A stretch of DNA of 64,000 bases from Brevundimonas vesicularis. Its GTDB lineage: Bacteria; Pseudomonadota; Alphaproteobacteria; Caulobacterales; Caulobacteraceae. The notes beneath the pieces are model-generated. The model was not told the DNA's origin. It did no database searches and saw nothing but the letters and a program-made list of their open reading frames with translations. The DNA is taken from the NCBI RefSeq assembly GCF_027105095.1, contig NZ_CP114278.1, positions 2,480,001 to 2,544,000 of the forward strand, given 5' to 3'. This document shows, one piece after another, positions 32,030 to 41,031 of this stretch (its first letter is position 1; the number at the start of each line of letters is the position of its first letter). The translations under genes were made by a program, and so were the position numbers.

Positions 32030-33901
32030 TTAGTCTGCTCGGAACTGAAGCTCGGCGAGGCGGGCGTAGAGGCCGCCCTGGGCGACGAGTTGCTCGTGGG
32101 TGCCCTCTTCGACCACGCGGCCGTCGTCCATGACGACGATGCGGTCGGCGCGCAGGACGGTGGCGAGGCGGTGGGCGATGACCAGGGTGGTGCGCTCCTC
32201 CATCGCCTGATCGAGGGCGACCTGGACCAGGCGTTCGCTTTCGGCGTCCAGCGCGCTGGTGGCCTCGTCCAGCAGCAGGATGGGGGCGTCGCGGACCAAG
32301 GCGCGGGCGATGGCCAGGCGCTGGCGCTGACCGCCCGACAGGCTCTTGCCGCGCTCTCCGAGCGGGGTGTCGAACCCTTCCGGCAGGGCGTCGATGAAGC
32401 CGAGCGCCTGGGCCTTTTCGGCGACGGCGCGGGCCTCTTCCAGGGTGGTGTTCTCGCGGCCGAATCGGATGTTTTCCAAGGCCGAGCCCGAGAACAGCGG
32501 CGTCTCCTGCGACACCCAGGCGAAGCGATCGCGCACGGCGACTGGATCGGCCTGGCGCACATCGACGCCGTCGACCGAGACCATGCCGGTTTGTGGATCA
32601 TAGAAGCGCAGCAGCAGGCGGAAGACCGTGGACTTGCCAGCGCCGGACGGGCCGACCAGGGCGACCGTCTCACCGGGGCGCACGGTCAGGCTGAAGCCCT
32701 TGAGGGCCGGCAGATCCGGGCGGCCGGGATAGGCGAAACCGACGGCCGACATCGACACTTCGCCGCGCGGGGGCGTCGGCAGGGCCGTGGCGTGGGGCGG
32801 CGGCGCGATGCCGGCGACGGCGCGCATCAGCTCCTCGATCCGCTCCATGGCGCCGGCGGCCTTTTGCACGTCGCCCCAGCTTTCCCCTAGCGCGCCCACG
32901 GCGCCTGCGGCGAAAACGGACAGCAGAACGAACTGAAGCAGGGCGCCGGGCGTCATGGCGCCCTTCACCACGTCCTGGGCGCCCAGCCACAGCACCAGGG
33001 TCACGCCGCCGAACATGACGACGATGATCAGGGCGGTCATCCAGGCGCGGGCCTGCATCCGGGTCAGGGAGGCGTTGAAGGCGTCCTCGACCGCCGCGCC
33101 GAAGCGGGTGATGGCGCTCTGTTCGCGACCGAAGGCCTGGACCGTCTCGATGGCGTCCACGCTTTCGCCAGCAAAGCCGACAGCGTTGGCGAAGCGGTCC
33201 TGGGACGCGACGGTCAGTTTGCGCACCTTGCGGCCGAAGATGAAGATCGGCCCCAGGAGGAAGGGCACGATCAGCAGGACGAAGCCGGTCAGCTTGGGAC
33301 TGACGAAGAACAGCAGGACCACGCCGCCGATCAGGGTCAGGAAGTTGCGCAGCGCGTAAGAAATCGACGTCGTCATCAGCGTCTCGACCAGGGCGATGTC
33401 CGTGGTCAGGCGCGACAGCACCTCGCCGGTGCGCATATGGGCGTAGAAGGACGGGTCCAGCGTCAGGATGCGGCCGAACAGGCCCTTTCGCACATCGGCG
33501 ATGACGCGCTCGCCCGTGCGGGTGACGAAATAGTAGCGGGCGGCGGTCGCCAGCCCCAGGAACAGGGCGTTGGCGCCCAGCAGCAGGAACCAGATGTTCA
33601 GATTGGCGCCGCCGGCCTCGAACCCATGGTCGATGGCCCCGCGCGCCAGGGCGGTCAGGCCCAGCGAAGCGGCGGTAGACAGCAGCAGCCAGAAGACCGC
33701 CATCAGGGCATGACCCTTGTGGCGCATGGCGAAGGGAATCAGTCGCGCCAGCGGGCGGATGTCGCGGCGCTTGGCGCGTTTGGCGCCCGCTTCGGACATC
33801 TGATCGGCCAGAAGGGCGCCGGCGCTGGGCCTCCCCTCCAGCGACGCCATGCCCGAGGCGCGGTTGGCGGAAGGGGCGGAGGCGGCGGCTTGATCGGTCA
33901 T
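32030..33901 (-). CDS. ABC exporter (fused membrane and ATP-binding domains)
   Basis: A 623-residue half-transporter that would act as a homodimer. Six membrane helices span about 60-345 (ABC transmembrane type 1), and the nucleotide-binding domain is about 385-615: Walker A VGPSGAGKST, Q-loop VSQETPLFSGSALENI, signature LSGGQRQRLAIARAL, Walker B ILLLDEATSALD, His-switch IAHRLATV. It resembles MsbA/BmrA lipid or drug exporters. Substrate unknown. The N-terminal 40 residues are Ala-rich and probably disordered. Confidence 0.93.
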   Translation of the reverse strand: MTDQAAASAPSANRASGMASLEGRPSAGALLADQMSEAGAKRAKRRDIRPLARLIPFAMRHKGHALMAVFWLLLSTAASLGLTALARGAIDHGFEAGGANLNIWFLLLGANALFLGLATAARYYFVTRTGERVIADVRKGLFGRILTLDPSFYAHMRTGEVLSRLTTDIALVETLMTTSISYALRNFLTLIGGVVLLFFVSPKLTGFVLLIVPFLLGPIFIFGRKVRKLTVASQDRFANAVGFAGESVDAIETVQAFGREQSAITRFGAAVEDAFNASLTRMQARAWMTALIIVVMFGGVTLVLWLGAQDVVKGAMTPGALLQFVLLSVFAAGAVGALGESWGDVQKAAGAMERIEELMRAVAGIAPPPHATALPTPPRGEVSMSAVGFAYPGRPDLPALKGFSLTVRPGETVALVGPSGAGKSTVFRLLLRFYDPQTGMVSVDGVDVRQADPVAVRDRFAWVSQETPLFSGSALENIRFGRENTTLEEARAVAEKAQALGFIDALPEGFDTPLGERGKSLSGGQRQRLAIARALVRDAPILLLDEATSALDAESERLVQVALDQAMEERTTLVIAHRLATVLRADRIVVMDDGRVVEEGTHEQLVAQGGLYARLAELQFRAD

Positions 33902-34035
33902 TTCGCCCGCCTCTTGCCCCGGAACGCCCCCCGGTGTAAACGCCGCCCCTCATTCCCGCCGGATTTCTGGCGGGTTTCTCATTTCACGCGCACGGACGGT
34001 CGGCATCGTCACCGCGCAGAGACCGGACGACGACC

Positions 34036-34260
34036 ATGAAGGCGGATACCCACCCCGACTACCACTTCATCACCGTGGTGATGACCGACGGCAGCACCTA
34101 CCAGACCCGTTCGACCTACGGGAAGGAAGGCGACAAGCTGGCCCTCGACATCGATCCGTCGACGCACCCGGCCTGGACGGGCGGCAACGCCCAGCTGATG
34201 GACCGCGGCGGTCGCGTCTCGCGCTTCAACAACAAGTTCGCCGGCTTCATCAAGAAGTAA
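34036..34260 (+). CDS. rpmE: 50S ribosomal protein L31
   Basis: A 74-residue L31: [36 protein letters not shown] and [12 protein letters not shown] are conserved. The Cys of zinc-type L31 are absent, so this is the zinc-independent form that can serve under zinc limitation. A terminator follows. Confidence 0.96.
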   Translation: MKADTHPDYHFITVVMTDGSTYQTRSTYGKEGDKLALDIDPSTHPAWTGGNAQLMDRGGRVSRFNNKFAGFIKK

Positions 34261-34303
34261 GCGCGTCTTGGCTGCGACATCTCGCAGCAATCGGAACACC
34301 AAG

Positions 34304-34331
34304 AGCGTCGGTCGCAAGGCCGGCGCTTTTT
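34304..34331 (+). terminator. terminator after rpmE
   Basis: AGCGTCGG (34304-34311) pairs with CCGGCGCT (34320-34327), one G-U pair, 8-base loop, then TTTT. Confidence 0.75.
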
Positions 34332-34419
34332 GTTTGGTCGGAACACCGATAATGTGGGGGCGTTCGGGTACCAGGGGCGTCGGCCACGCTGGCCGAAGCG
34401 ATCGAAGAAGCGGAAGACT

Positions 34420-35982
34420 ATGAATAGACGGCAACTGGGTCTGGGCGTCGCGACGGCGGCCATGACCCTTGGCTCGGCGGCGCGCGCGCAGCAGGTCTTC
34501 GTGCAGCGCGGACCGGAGGCGACCGCCTTCTACAACAGCTTCAACGACCAGATTTCTCGTCTGCCCGAGACTCAGCAGGCGGATGTACGCGCCTTCTATG
34601 AAATGAACGGCTGGCGGCCGGTGTGGAACGCCGACCGGGTGCGGGCCTTGAACACCGTCGCGGCCGGCGCCAATCGCCATGGTCTGGCGGGCTCTGACTA
34701 TTTCGACTTCGTGGGACTGGCGGCCGAGCCGGCGAGCGCGGACCTGCGGACCACGGCGGCGGCGCTGGCCTATGCCCGCGTCCTGGCCGAGGGCAAGGTG
34801 CGGCCCGAGACGGTCGAAGACCTTTGGGAAATGCAGAAGAACCGCGTGGACCTGCCGCGCGGTCTCAGCGACGCCCTGACCCGCAATGTGCTGGGCCAAT
34901 GGTACGACGGCCTGGCGCCCACCGACATCGGCTATCAGAACCTGTCGGCCGGCTATGTCCGCTATCGCCGATTAGCGGCGCAGGGCGGCTGGCCGCGCTT
35001 CACCCAGGGCGCGACCATAGAGCCGGGCAATAGCGATCGCCGCATCCCCGCCCTGATCGACCGCCTGACGGCCGAGGGCGACCTGTCGGCCGCCGACGGC
35101 GCGCGGCTGAAGTCGCAGGGCCTGGTTTACAACGCCGAACTGCAACGTGCGGTGCAAAGCTTCCAGAACCGCCATGGCCTCGGCGCCGACGGGCGGATCG
35201 GCGCGGGCACCCAGCGCTCGCTGGGCGCCTCGGCCGAGGACCGTGCGCGTCAGATCGCACTGAACCTGGAGCGCCGTCGCTGGCTGAAGCGCGAGGTTGC
35301 GCCGGAGCGGATCGAGGTCAACACCGCCGCCGCCATCATGGTCTATTGGAAGGACGGCAAGCCGGTTCACTCCAACCGCGTCGTGGTCGGCTCGGCCGAG
35401 AACCAGACGCCAAGCCTGGAGAAGCCGTTCGCTTCGGTCGTGGCCAATCCGCCTTGGTATGTGCCGGCCGGCATCGCGCGCCGCGAAATCCTGCCTAAGG
35501 GGCCGGGCTATCTGGCCGCCAACGACATGTATGTGAAGGACGGCACGGTCATCCAGCGCGCCGGTCCGCGCTCGGCGTTGGGCTATGTGAAGTTCGAGCT
35601 GCGCGACAGCTACGCCATCTTCCTGCACGACACGCCGTCGAAGGCCGCCTTCAACCTGTCCACGCGTCAGCGCAGCCACGGCTGCGTGCGGGTGCAGAAT
35701 GCGGTGGAGTTCGCGCGCCTGCTGCTGTCGCCCGATCCGACCAAGCTGGCCCAGTTCGACACGGCCCAGGACACGCGTGAGACGACGCGCGTGACCACCG
35801 GCCGGGAAATCTCGGTGCGCTTGCTGTACTGGACCGCCTTCGTGGACGGTCAGGGCCGGGTGGCGTTCCGCGAGGACGTCTACGGCCGCGACGACAAGCT
35901 GGCTCAGGCGCTGGGCATCGGCGTCAACCTGCCCAAGCCCATCGACGACGGCCGGGCGGACGCCAACGACGTCGGGCCGTAA
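34420..35982 (+). CDS. L,D-transpeptidase (YcbB/LdtD type)
   Basis: A 520-residue periplasmic enzyme making 3-3 cross-links in peptidoglycan. The N terminus has a twin-arginine-like signal (MNRRQLGLGVATAAMTLG, cleavage after ARA). An N-terminal scaffold region, a PG_binding_1 domain (about 245-295, LQRAVQSFQNRHGLGADGRIGAGTQRSL) and a YkuD catalytic domain (about 305-460) follow. The active-site motif SHGCVRVQNAVEFARLLL places the nucleophile at C422. The start at 34420 avoids 30 non-conserved residues. Confidence 0.93.
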   Translation: MNRRQLGLGVATAAMTLGSAARAQQVFVQRGPEATAFYNSFNDQISRLPETQQADVRAFYEMNGWRPVWNADRVRALNTVAAGANRHGLAGSDYFDFVGLAAEPASADLRTTAAALAYARVLAEGKVRPETVEDLWEMQKNRVDLPRGLSDALTRNVLGQWYDGLAPTDIGYQNLSAGYVRYRRLAAQGGWPRFTQGATIEPGNSDRRIPALIDRLTAEGDLSAADGARLKSQGLVYNAELQRAVQSFQNRHGLGADGRIGAGTQRSLGASAEDRARQIALNLERRRWLKREVAPERIEVNTAAAIMVYWKDGKPVHSNRVVVGSAENQTPSLEKPFASVVANPPWYVPAGIARREILPKGPGYLAANDMYVKDGTVIQRAGPRSALGYVKFELRDSYAIFLHDTPSKAAFNLSTRQRSHGCVRVQNAVEFARLLLSPDPTKLAQFDTAQDTRETTRVTTGREISVRLLYWTAFVDGQGRVAFREDVYGRDDKLAQALGIGVNLPKPIDDGRADANDVGP

Positions 35983-35991
35983 AGGGGGCGA

Positions 35992-36507
35992 TCAGCCCCT
36001 GAAGGCCGCCTCAAGCATGCCCATCTGGCTGAGCACCGGGTTTTCCGGGGCCTGATCCTGATCGTCGGCGTACATGCGGCGATCCAGATAAAGGGTGCGG
36101 TCGAACAGCTTTTCCGAACGAACCAGATATTCGATCAGGGCGATCGGCAGTTCGGCGTGGCTGGGCTCGGCGTCGATGCGACGGTCGTTGAGCCGGTAGC
36201 GCGGTTCGCAGGCGGCCTCGGGCGTCATGTCTTCCTCGCGCACGGCGCGCTGGACCAGAAGCCAGGAGGCGATCTGCATCAGGCGGGTGGTCAGCTTCAT
36301 GCTCTCGGCCGCATAGGCCAGGGCGGCGGCGCGAGACAGCATCTTGGAATCGCGACGGCCCTCGCCGTCCAGATAGGCGGCGGTCTCCTCGACCAGCTCC
36401 ATGCCTTCGCGGAAGGTGCGATCGAACAATTCCGACCGGGCGAAATCGCGAACGGTGCGGCTGCGGTCAGCGGGAGAGAGAGCGGAGGTCATCTGAGCTT
36501 TAAACAT
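35992..36507 (-). CDS. DUF1465 family protein
   Basis: A 171-residue helical protein: ARSELFDRTFREGMELVEETAAYLDGEGRRDSKMLSRAAALAYAAESMKLTTRLMQIASWLLVQRAVREEDMT is the DUF1465 core, a family common in alphaproteobacteria and of unknown function. Start is uncertain: MFKAQ at 36507 or MTSALSP at 36492. It lies downstream of the DUF1192 gene on the same strand, a frequent neighbour. Confidence 0.85.
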   Translation of the reverse strand: MFKAQMTSALSPADRSRTVRDFARSELFDRTFREGMELVEETAAYLDGEGRRDSKMLSRAAALAYAAESMKLTTRLMQIASWLLVQRAVREEDMTPEAACEPRYRLNDRRIDAEPSHAELPIALIEYLVRSEKLFDRTLYLDRRMYADDQDQAPENPVLSQMGMLEAAFRG

Positions 36508-36602
36508 CGGAAAAGTGCGGGTCCGTCCTGCAATCGGCCGCTCGCGGCGGCATTTCGCAGAATGGGTGCAACGCTCATGCCATGCGGACGTGCCATTCGC
36601 GA

Positions 36603-36806
36603 TCACGAACCGAAGTTGAAAAGGGCGTCGGCGGCGTTTTTCTTGGAGCGTTTGGTGTCGATCGCGGCGCGCGAACGCGCGATCTCGGCCTCAAGCGCGG
36701 CGATCCGCTCCTGCAAATCCTCGACGGCGTAAACATCCAGGTCTTCGCGTGACAGGGCCCGCAGCGGTTCGCCGCGTTGCGGGCGGGGTTCAAGATCTTC
36801 GAACAT
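36603..36806 (-). CDS. DUF1192 family protein
   Basis: A 67-residue protein with the DUF1192 layout: an acidic start (MFEDLEPRPQ), DLDVYAVEDLQERIAALEAEIARSRAAIDTKRSKKNAADALF forming a coiled coil. AGGAAGG lies 5-9 bases before the ATG. Function unknown. Confidence 0.85.
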   Translation of the reverse strand: MFEDLEPRPQRGEPLRALSREDLDVYAVEDLQERIAALEAEIARSRAAIDTKRSKKNAADALFNFGS

Positions 36807-36894
36807 CGTCGCCTTCCTTTCGCGCTGTCATGGCCAAGGCCGTCCACCGTCTCTATCTGAACGCCCGGATACGGACGAATGCAAGGCGAGTGCG

Positions 36895-37866
36895 ATGCGC
36901 GTGATCGAAATCGAAGGCGGTTCCGGACCGGCCGAGGCTCTGAAGATCGCCGAACGGCCCGATCCCGTGGCGGGGCCGGGTCAGGTGCTGATCCGGGTGC
37001 GGGCGGCGGGCGTGAACCGGCCGGACCTCCTGCAACGCACCGGTGCCTATCCCCCTCCTCCTGGCGCGTCGGACGTTCTGGGGCTTGAAATCGCCGGCGA
37101 GATCGAGGCCCTCGGAGAGGGCGTGACGCGCTGGACGGTCGGCGACCGGGTCTGCGCCCTGCTGGGCGGCGGCGGCTATGCGGAGTTCGCCGTGGTGGAT
37201 GCGCGTCATGTCCTGCCGATCCCCGACGGTTTGGATTACGTGCAGGCGGCTGTGCTGCCGGAAACCGTCTTCACCGTCTTCGCCAATGTGTTCGAGGGCG
37301 GCGCTTTGAAGGCCGGCGAGACGTTGCTGATCCACGGGGCGACCAGCGGCATCGGCGTGACGGCCATCCAGATGGCCAAGGCGGCAGGCGCCCGAGTGAT
37401 CGCCACCTCACGCGGGGCGGACAAGGCCGCAGCCGCCAAGGCGCTGGGCGCGGACATCAGCCTAGACGCCAAGAGCGATGATCTGGAGGCGCAGATCCGC
37501 GAGGCGGGCGGCGCGCATGTGGTTCTGGACATGGTGGGGCGCGATTACGCCGCCCTGAACCTGAACAGTCTGAATGCGGGCGGGCGTTGGGTGGTCATCG
37601 CCTCTCTGACCGGCCCCAAGGTCGAGATGGATCTGCAGCGGATCATGCTGAAGCGATTGACCCTGACCGGATCGACGCTGCGCAGCCGCCCGGCAGACGA
37701 AAAGGCGCGTCTGACTGCGGCTGTCGAGGCGACCGCCTGGCCGTGGGTCGCATCCGGCAAGGTGAAGCCGCCGGTTCAGGCGGTGTTCGCGTTGGAGCAG
37801 GCGGCCGATGCGCACGCCGAGCTGGAAGCCGGCGGGCACATCGGCAAGATCGTGCTGAGCGTCTAG
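36895..37866 (+). CDS. NAD(P)H-quinone oxidoreductase, PIG3/Qor type
   Basis: A 323-residue zinc-independent medium-chain reductase. GroES-like N terminus (GQVLIRVRAAGVNRPDLLQRTGAYPPPPGASDVLGLEIAGEIEALGEGV), then the nucleotide site LLIHGATSGIGVTAIQMAKAAGARVIATSRG, and C-terminal RSRPADEKARL typical of PIG3. It reduces quinones with NADPH. It overlaps the convergent CVNH gene by 4 bp at the stop codons. Confidence 0.94.
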   Translation: MRVIEIEGGSGPAEALKIAERPDPVAGPGQVLIRVRAAGVNRPDLLQRTGAYPPPPGASDVLGLEIAGEIEALGEGVTRWTVGDRVCALLGGGGYAEFAVVDARHVLPIPDGLDYVQAAVLPETVFTVFANVFEGGALKAGETLLIHGATSGIGVTAIQMAKAAGARVIATSRGADKAAAAKALGADISLDAKSDDLEAQIREAGGAHVVLDMVGRDYAALNLNSLNAGGRWVVIASLTGPKVEMDLQRIMLKRLTLTGSTLRSRPADEKARLTAAVEATAWPWVASGKVKPPVQAVFALEQAADAHAELEAGGHIGKIVLSV

Positions 37867-38684
37867 TAGCGCCCGCCGCGCACGGGGCGCAGCGACGAGA
37901 TGTTGTCGTTGAAGCCGCCGTTCAGGAAGCGGACGTCGCCTTCGACAATGCGGCAGCGCCCCCGGAACTCGGCGTCCGTGCAGACTTCCCACCGGCCCTC
38001 GACGCGCATCGAACTGATGCGGTCGTTGAACGGGGTGCGACCCAGGTTGCGGTCCTCGCTGGTGAATTCACGCGAGGCGCCGCGGAAGTTGGCGTCTTCA
38101 TAGACGGTGATCGAGGACCGACCCCAGCCGCCCCCATTGCCGCCGCCCCATCCCCCTTCGCCTTCCCACTGACCTCGCACCGGGCCACAGACCAACAGGC
38201 CATTTTCGTTTGCGATGTCGAAGCGGCCGCAGCGGCTGTAGTCCAACGAGCTGGCGCGACGATCCCGACCGCCGCCCTCGCAACGGGCGAACAGGCGACC
38301 GCCGCGCACCGAGGCGTCCGTGCAGCTTTGGCGATAACTGCCTTGGGGCGCGCGGCCGGCGCCCCAGTCTGGCCCCCCGTTGCCGGGACCCCAGCCGCCG
38401 CCCGGACGGCCGGGCTGGCTGTCTTCATAGTCGCCCCGGAAACGCCCGCAGACCAGCAGGCCGTTGTCGTTGTTGATCTCCTCGCCGCCGCAGCGGTTCA
38501 GCTCGATCGACGTGCCGCGCATCCGGCCGCGCATGTCGCGGCAATCGGCATAGAGACGACCGCGATTCACATAGGCTTCCGAACACGACTGGGCGTAGCC
38601 GCCGCGCGGGGCGACGCGTTGGGGGCCGTAGTCCTGGCCCGAGGCCATCGCTGCGGCCAGAGCCGCGCCAAGCAGAATGGACAT
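37863..38684 (-). CDS. secreted protein with two CVNH domains and a beta/gamma-crystallin domain
   Basis: A 273-residue protein with a short signal peptide (about 1-16). Residues 29-79 and 115-166 each match the cyanovirin-N homology pattern: GGYAQSCSEA ... GRLYADC ... SIELNRCGGEEINNDNGLLVC and GSYRQSCTDA ... GRLFARC ... SLDYSRCGRFDIANENGLLVC. Gly/Trp-rich linkers separate them. Residues 191-267 contain two Greek-key crystallin motifs (ITVYEDANFRGASREF, WEVCTDAEFRGRCRIVEGDVRFL). CVNH domains bind glycans; crystallin domains often bind calcium. GAGAGGAAA precedes the start. Likely an extracellular or envelope glycan-binding protein. Confidence 0.85.
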   Translation of the reverse strand: MSILLGAALAAAMASGQDYGPQRVAPRGGYAQSCSEAYVNRGRLYADCRDMRGRMRGTSIELNRCGGEEINNDNGLLVCGRFRGDYEDSQPGRPGGGWGPGNGGPDWGAGRAPQGSYRQSCTDASVRGGRLFARCEGGGRDRRASSLDYSRCGRFDIANENGLLVCGPVRGQWEGEGGWGGGNGGGWGRSSITVYEDANFRGASREFTSEDRNLGRTPFNDRISSMRVEGRWEVCTDAEFRGRCRIVEGDVRFLNGGFNDNISSLRPVRGGRY

Positions 38685-38816
38685 GGTGGTTTCCTCTCCC
38701 GAAGCCGAAAAGCTTCATTACCGCGAAGGTTGCGTGAGGGCGGATGAACTGTTGCTGTATGGGATTGTCGGTCAGCGTTTTCTTTTGTGTCGAATAGGCC
38801 TATATCGGCATCATAC

Positions 38817-38875
38817 GCGCCCGGTCGAAAGGCCGGGCGCCGTCGTATCCAACGCCAGCCGAAGCCTCATTCGGC
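38817..38875 (+). ncRNA. tandem stem-loops in the trcR 5' leader
   Basis: GCGCCCGG (38817-38824) pairs with CCGGGCGC (38833-38840), and GCCGAA (38858-38863) pairs with TTCGGC (38870-38875), ending 28 bp before the trcR ATG. No T-run follows, and trcR lacks a strong ribosome site, so these may be an mRNA leader element. No known RNA family is recognised. Confidence 0.4.
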
Positions 38876-38903
38876 GGCTCAACAACACCGGGACGAACGC
38901 CCC

Positions 38904-39569
38904 ATGAGCGACATTCTGATGCCCAAGGCCACTGCGGTCTGGCTGGTCGACAACACCTCTCTGAGCTTCGAGCAGATCGCGGACTTCTGCGGCCTGCACC
39001 CGCTGGAAGTTCGCGGCATCGCCGACGGCGACGTGGCGCGCGACATCCGTGGCGTCGATCCCGTCACCGGCGGCCAGCTGACGCGCGAAGAACTGGACAA
39101 GGCCCAGGGCGACGAAAACTATCGCATGAAGGCGATCGTCAGCCGCCACGCCGAACTGCTGAAGTCGGCCAAGCCGGCCCCGAAATACACGCCCGTGTCG
39201 CGCCGCCAGGACCGCCCCGACGCCATCGCCTGGTTCGTGCGCAACCACCCCGAGGTGACGGACGCCCAAATCGCCAAGATGCTGGGCACGACCAAGTCCA
39301 CCATCGAAAGCGTGCGCAACCGCACCCACTGGAACAGCGCCAACATCAAGCCGGTCGACCCGGTGACCCTTGGCCTGGTCGGCCAGCTGGCGCTGGACGA
39401 AATCGTCAAGAAGGCCGCCGACAAGAAGGCCAAGGACGATCTGAAGAACGGCGGCGGCACGATCCAGCCCGTCGAACAGGTCGAGGCCGAGCCCGAGTTC
39501 GTGCCGGAAGCCCGCCAACGTCCCGGCGCCGAGCCGACGGCGGAATCGGTGTTCGGCACCAAGGACTGA
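38904..39569 (+). CDS. trcR: cell-cycle transcriptional regulator TrcR (DUF1013)
   Basis: A 221-residue protein matching DUF1013/TrcR: MPKATAVWLVDNTSLSFEQIADFCGLHPLEVRGIADGDVARDIRGVDPVTGGQLTREEL at the N terminus, and a second helix-turn-helix, DAIAWFVRNHPEVTDAQIAKMLGTTKSTIESVRNRTHWN, at about 100-140. The C terminus is charged and disordered. The start at 38904 begins the conserved part; upstream residues encode the structured leader. The family is conserved in alphaproteobacteria and linked to cell-cycle gene control. Confidence 0.93.
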   Translation: MSDILMPKATAVWLVDNTSLSFEQIADFCGLHPLEVRGIADGDVARDIRGVDPVTGGQLTREELDKAQGDENYRMKAIVSRHAELLKSAKPAPKYTPVSRRQDRPDAIAWFVRNHPEVTDAQIAKMLGTTKSTIESVRNRTHWNSANIKPVDPVTLGLVGQLALDEIVKKAADKKAKDDLKNGGGTIQPVEQVEAEPEFVPEARQRPGAEPTAESVFGTKD

Positions 39570-39586
39570 TCCACGTTCGCGCAACG

Positions 39587-39628
39587 AAAACGGCCCCGGA
39601 GAGCGATCTCCGGGGCCGTCGTCGTTTT
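39587..39628. terminator. bidirectional terminator between trcR and the DUF465 gene
   Basis: A 12-bp perfect stem (39591-39602 / 39607-39618) with loop GCGA is flanked by AAAA on the left and GTCGTTTT on the right, so it can end transcripts from both converging genes. Confidence 0.85.
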
Positions 39629-39641
39629 CAGGAGGTCGGCG

Positions 39642-39815
39642 CTAGGTCGCGCGCGCCTCCAGACTGGTGATTTCTTCCTTCAGCCGAAGCTTCTTCTGCT
39701 TCAGCGCCCTGACCTGCAACGGATCCGTGGACGGGCGGGTAAGCTCCTTCTGGATGGTCTCATCCAGGGTGCGATGACGATTACCCAGTTCGCGAATACG
39801 AGCCTCGATGGTCAT
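39642..39815 (-). CDS. DUF465 (YdcH) family small protein
   Basis: A 57-residue helical-hairpin protein: MTIEARIRELGNRHRTLDET, then VRALKQKKLRLKEEITSLEARAT. The KxKKLxLKEEI motif is the DUF465 signature. A perfect AGGAGG lies 8 bases before the ATG at 39813-39815. Function unknown; a second family member is at 41032 on the other side of ubiX. Confidence 0.9.
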   Translation of the reverse strand: MTIEARIRELGNRHRTLDETIQKELTRPSTDPLQVRALKQKKLRLKEEITSLEARAT

Positions 39816-39931
39816 GGCTTGCGCCTCCTTTGGTTAGGGACCAGTAGAGTGAGCGCCCGGTTTGGCGCGCTGTGTAATCACTTTCCAGTGACAGCCCCTC
39901 GCCCCGGACCCGAAGGAGGCTGACCCTCAAA

Positions 39932-40534
39932 ATGGACGATGATGTGAACGGAGCCATACGGAACCCGCTCGCCAGACTGGTGGTCGGAATTTCAGGGGCT
40001 TCCGGCGCCGTCTATGGCGCCCGGGTGCTGGATGCGCTGAACGATCTGGGCGTCGAAAGCCATCTGGTCGTGACCAAGGCCGCCCTGCTGACATTGTCGC
40101 AGGAGACCGACCTGTCGCCCGACGAACTGACGGCCAAGGCGTCGGTGGTCCACAAGCTGGGCGACGTGGGGGCGACGATCGCCTCCGGCTCGTTCCGCAC
40201 CCTGGGCATGATCGTAGCGCCGTGCTCGATCAAGACGATGAGCGAGATCGCGACGGGCGTGACCTCCACCCTGCTGACGCGGGCGGCGGACGTGACGCTG
40301 AAGGAGCGGCGACCGCTGGTGCTGATGGTGCGCGAGACGCCGTTCCACCTGGGCCACCTGCGCACCATGACGGCCTTGGCCGAAATGGGCGCGATCATCG
40401 CCCCGCCCCTGCCCGCGCTTTACGCCCGGCCGAGCTCGATCATGGAGATGGTCGATCAGTCGGTGGGGCGGACGCTGGACCTGTTCGGCCTGGATTGGGG
40501 CGCGGTGCGGCGCTGGGAAGGCCTGAAGTCATGA
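39932..40534 (+). CDS. ubiX: flavin prenyltransferase UbiX
   Basis: A 200-residue flavoprotein that makes prenylated FMN, the cofactor of UbiD decarboxylase in ubiquinone synthesis. GISGASGAVYGARVLDAL, ASGSFRTLGMIVAPCSIKTMSEIATGVTSTLLTRAADVTLKERRPLVLMVRETPFHLGHLRTM and PALYARPSSIMEMVDQSVGRTLDLFGL are diagnostic. AGGAGG is 11 bases upstream. Its stop overlaps the next gene as ATGA. Confidence 0.96.
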   Translation: MDDDVNGAIRNPLARLVVGISGASGAVYGARVLDALNDLGVESHLVVTKAALLTLSQETDLSPDELTAKASVVHKLGDVGATIASGSFRTLGMIVAPCSIKTMSEIATGVTSTLLTRAADVTLKERRPLVLMVRETPFHLGHLRTMTALAEMGAIIAPPLPALYARPSSIMEMVDQSVGRTLDLFGLDWGAVRRWEGLKS

Positions 40535-40995
40535 GGCTGTGGGACTGGGCGATCGCCGCCTATGGCGCGCCGGGGGTCGGCGAGGCGTGTCTGGCGCTGC
40601 AGGACAGCCACGACCAGAACGTGCCCTTACTGCTGTGGTCCGCCTGGGTCGCGGCGACAGGCCGAAAGCCCGACGAAGAGACGATCGAGGCGGCCTGCGA
40701 CACGGCCCGCGCCTGGGACAGCGTCGTGGTCGCCCCGCTGCGTGCAGTCCGGCGGACCCTGAAGGCGCCGGTGCCCGATATCGACGACGGCCCGCGCGAG
40801 AGCGTGCGCAACCGCGTCAAGGCGCTGGAGCTGGAGGCGGAGCGGCATTTGCTGGACGCGCTGGAGGCGCTGGCGCCCGAACCCAGCGGGCCGGCCCGCC
40901 CGATCATCGACGGCCTGGCAGCCACCGCCCGGATGTGGGCGGACGTCACGCCGCGTCCGGCCCTGATCCGGCTCGCAGACGCCCTTCCGGGCTGA
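40531..40995 (+). CDS. TIGR02444 family protein
   Basis: A 154-residue protein of unknown function: LWDWAIAAYGAPGVGEACLALQDSHDQNVPLLLWSAWVAATGRK is the family N terminus. The rest is helical (RESVRNRVKALELEAERHLLDALEALAP). Translation is probably coupled to ubiX through the ATGA overlap, suggesting a link to quinone metabolism or flavin handling, which is inference from position. Confidence 0.9.
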   Translation: MRLWDWAIAAYGAPGVGEACLALQDSHDQNVPLLLWSAWVAATGRKPDEETIEAACDTARAWDSVVVAPLRAVRRTLKAPVPDIDDGPRESVRNRVKALELEAERHLLDALEALAPEPSGPARPIIDGLAATARMWADVTPRPALIRLADALPG

Positions 40996-41031
40996 AGCCG
41001 GCTTGGCTATAAGCGGCTTGAGAGTGACACG

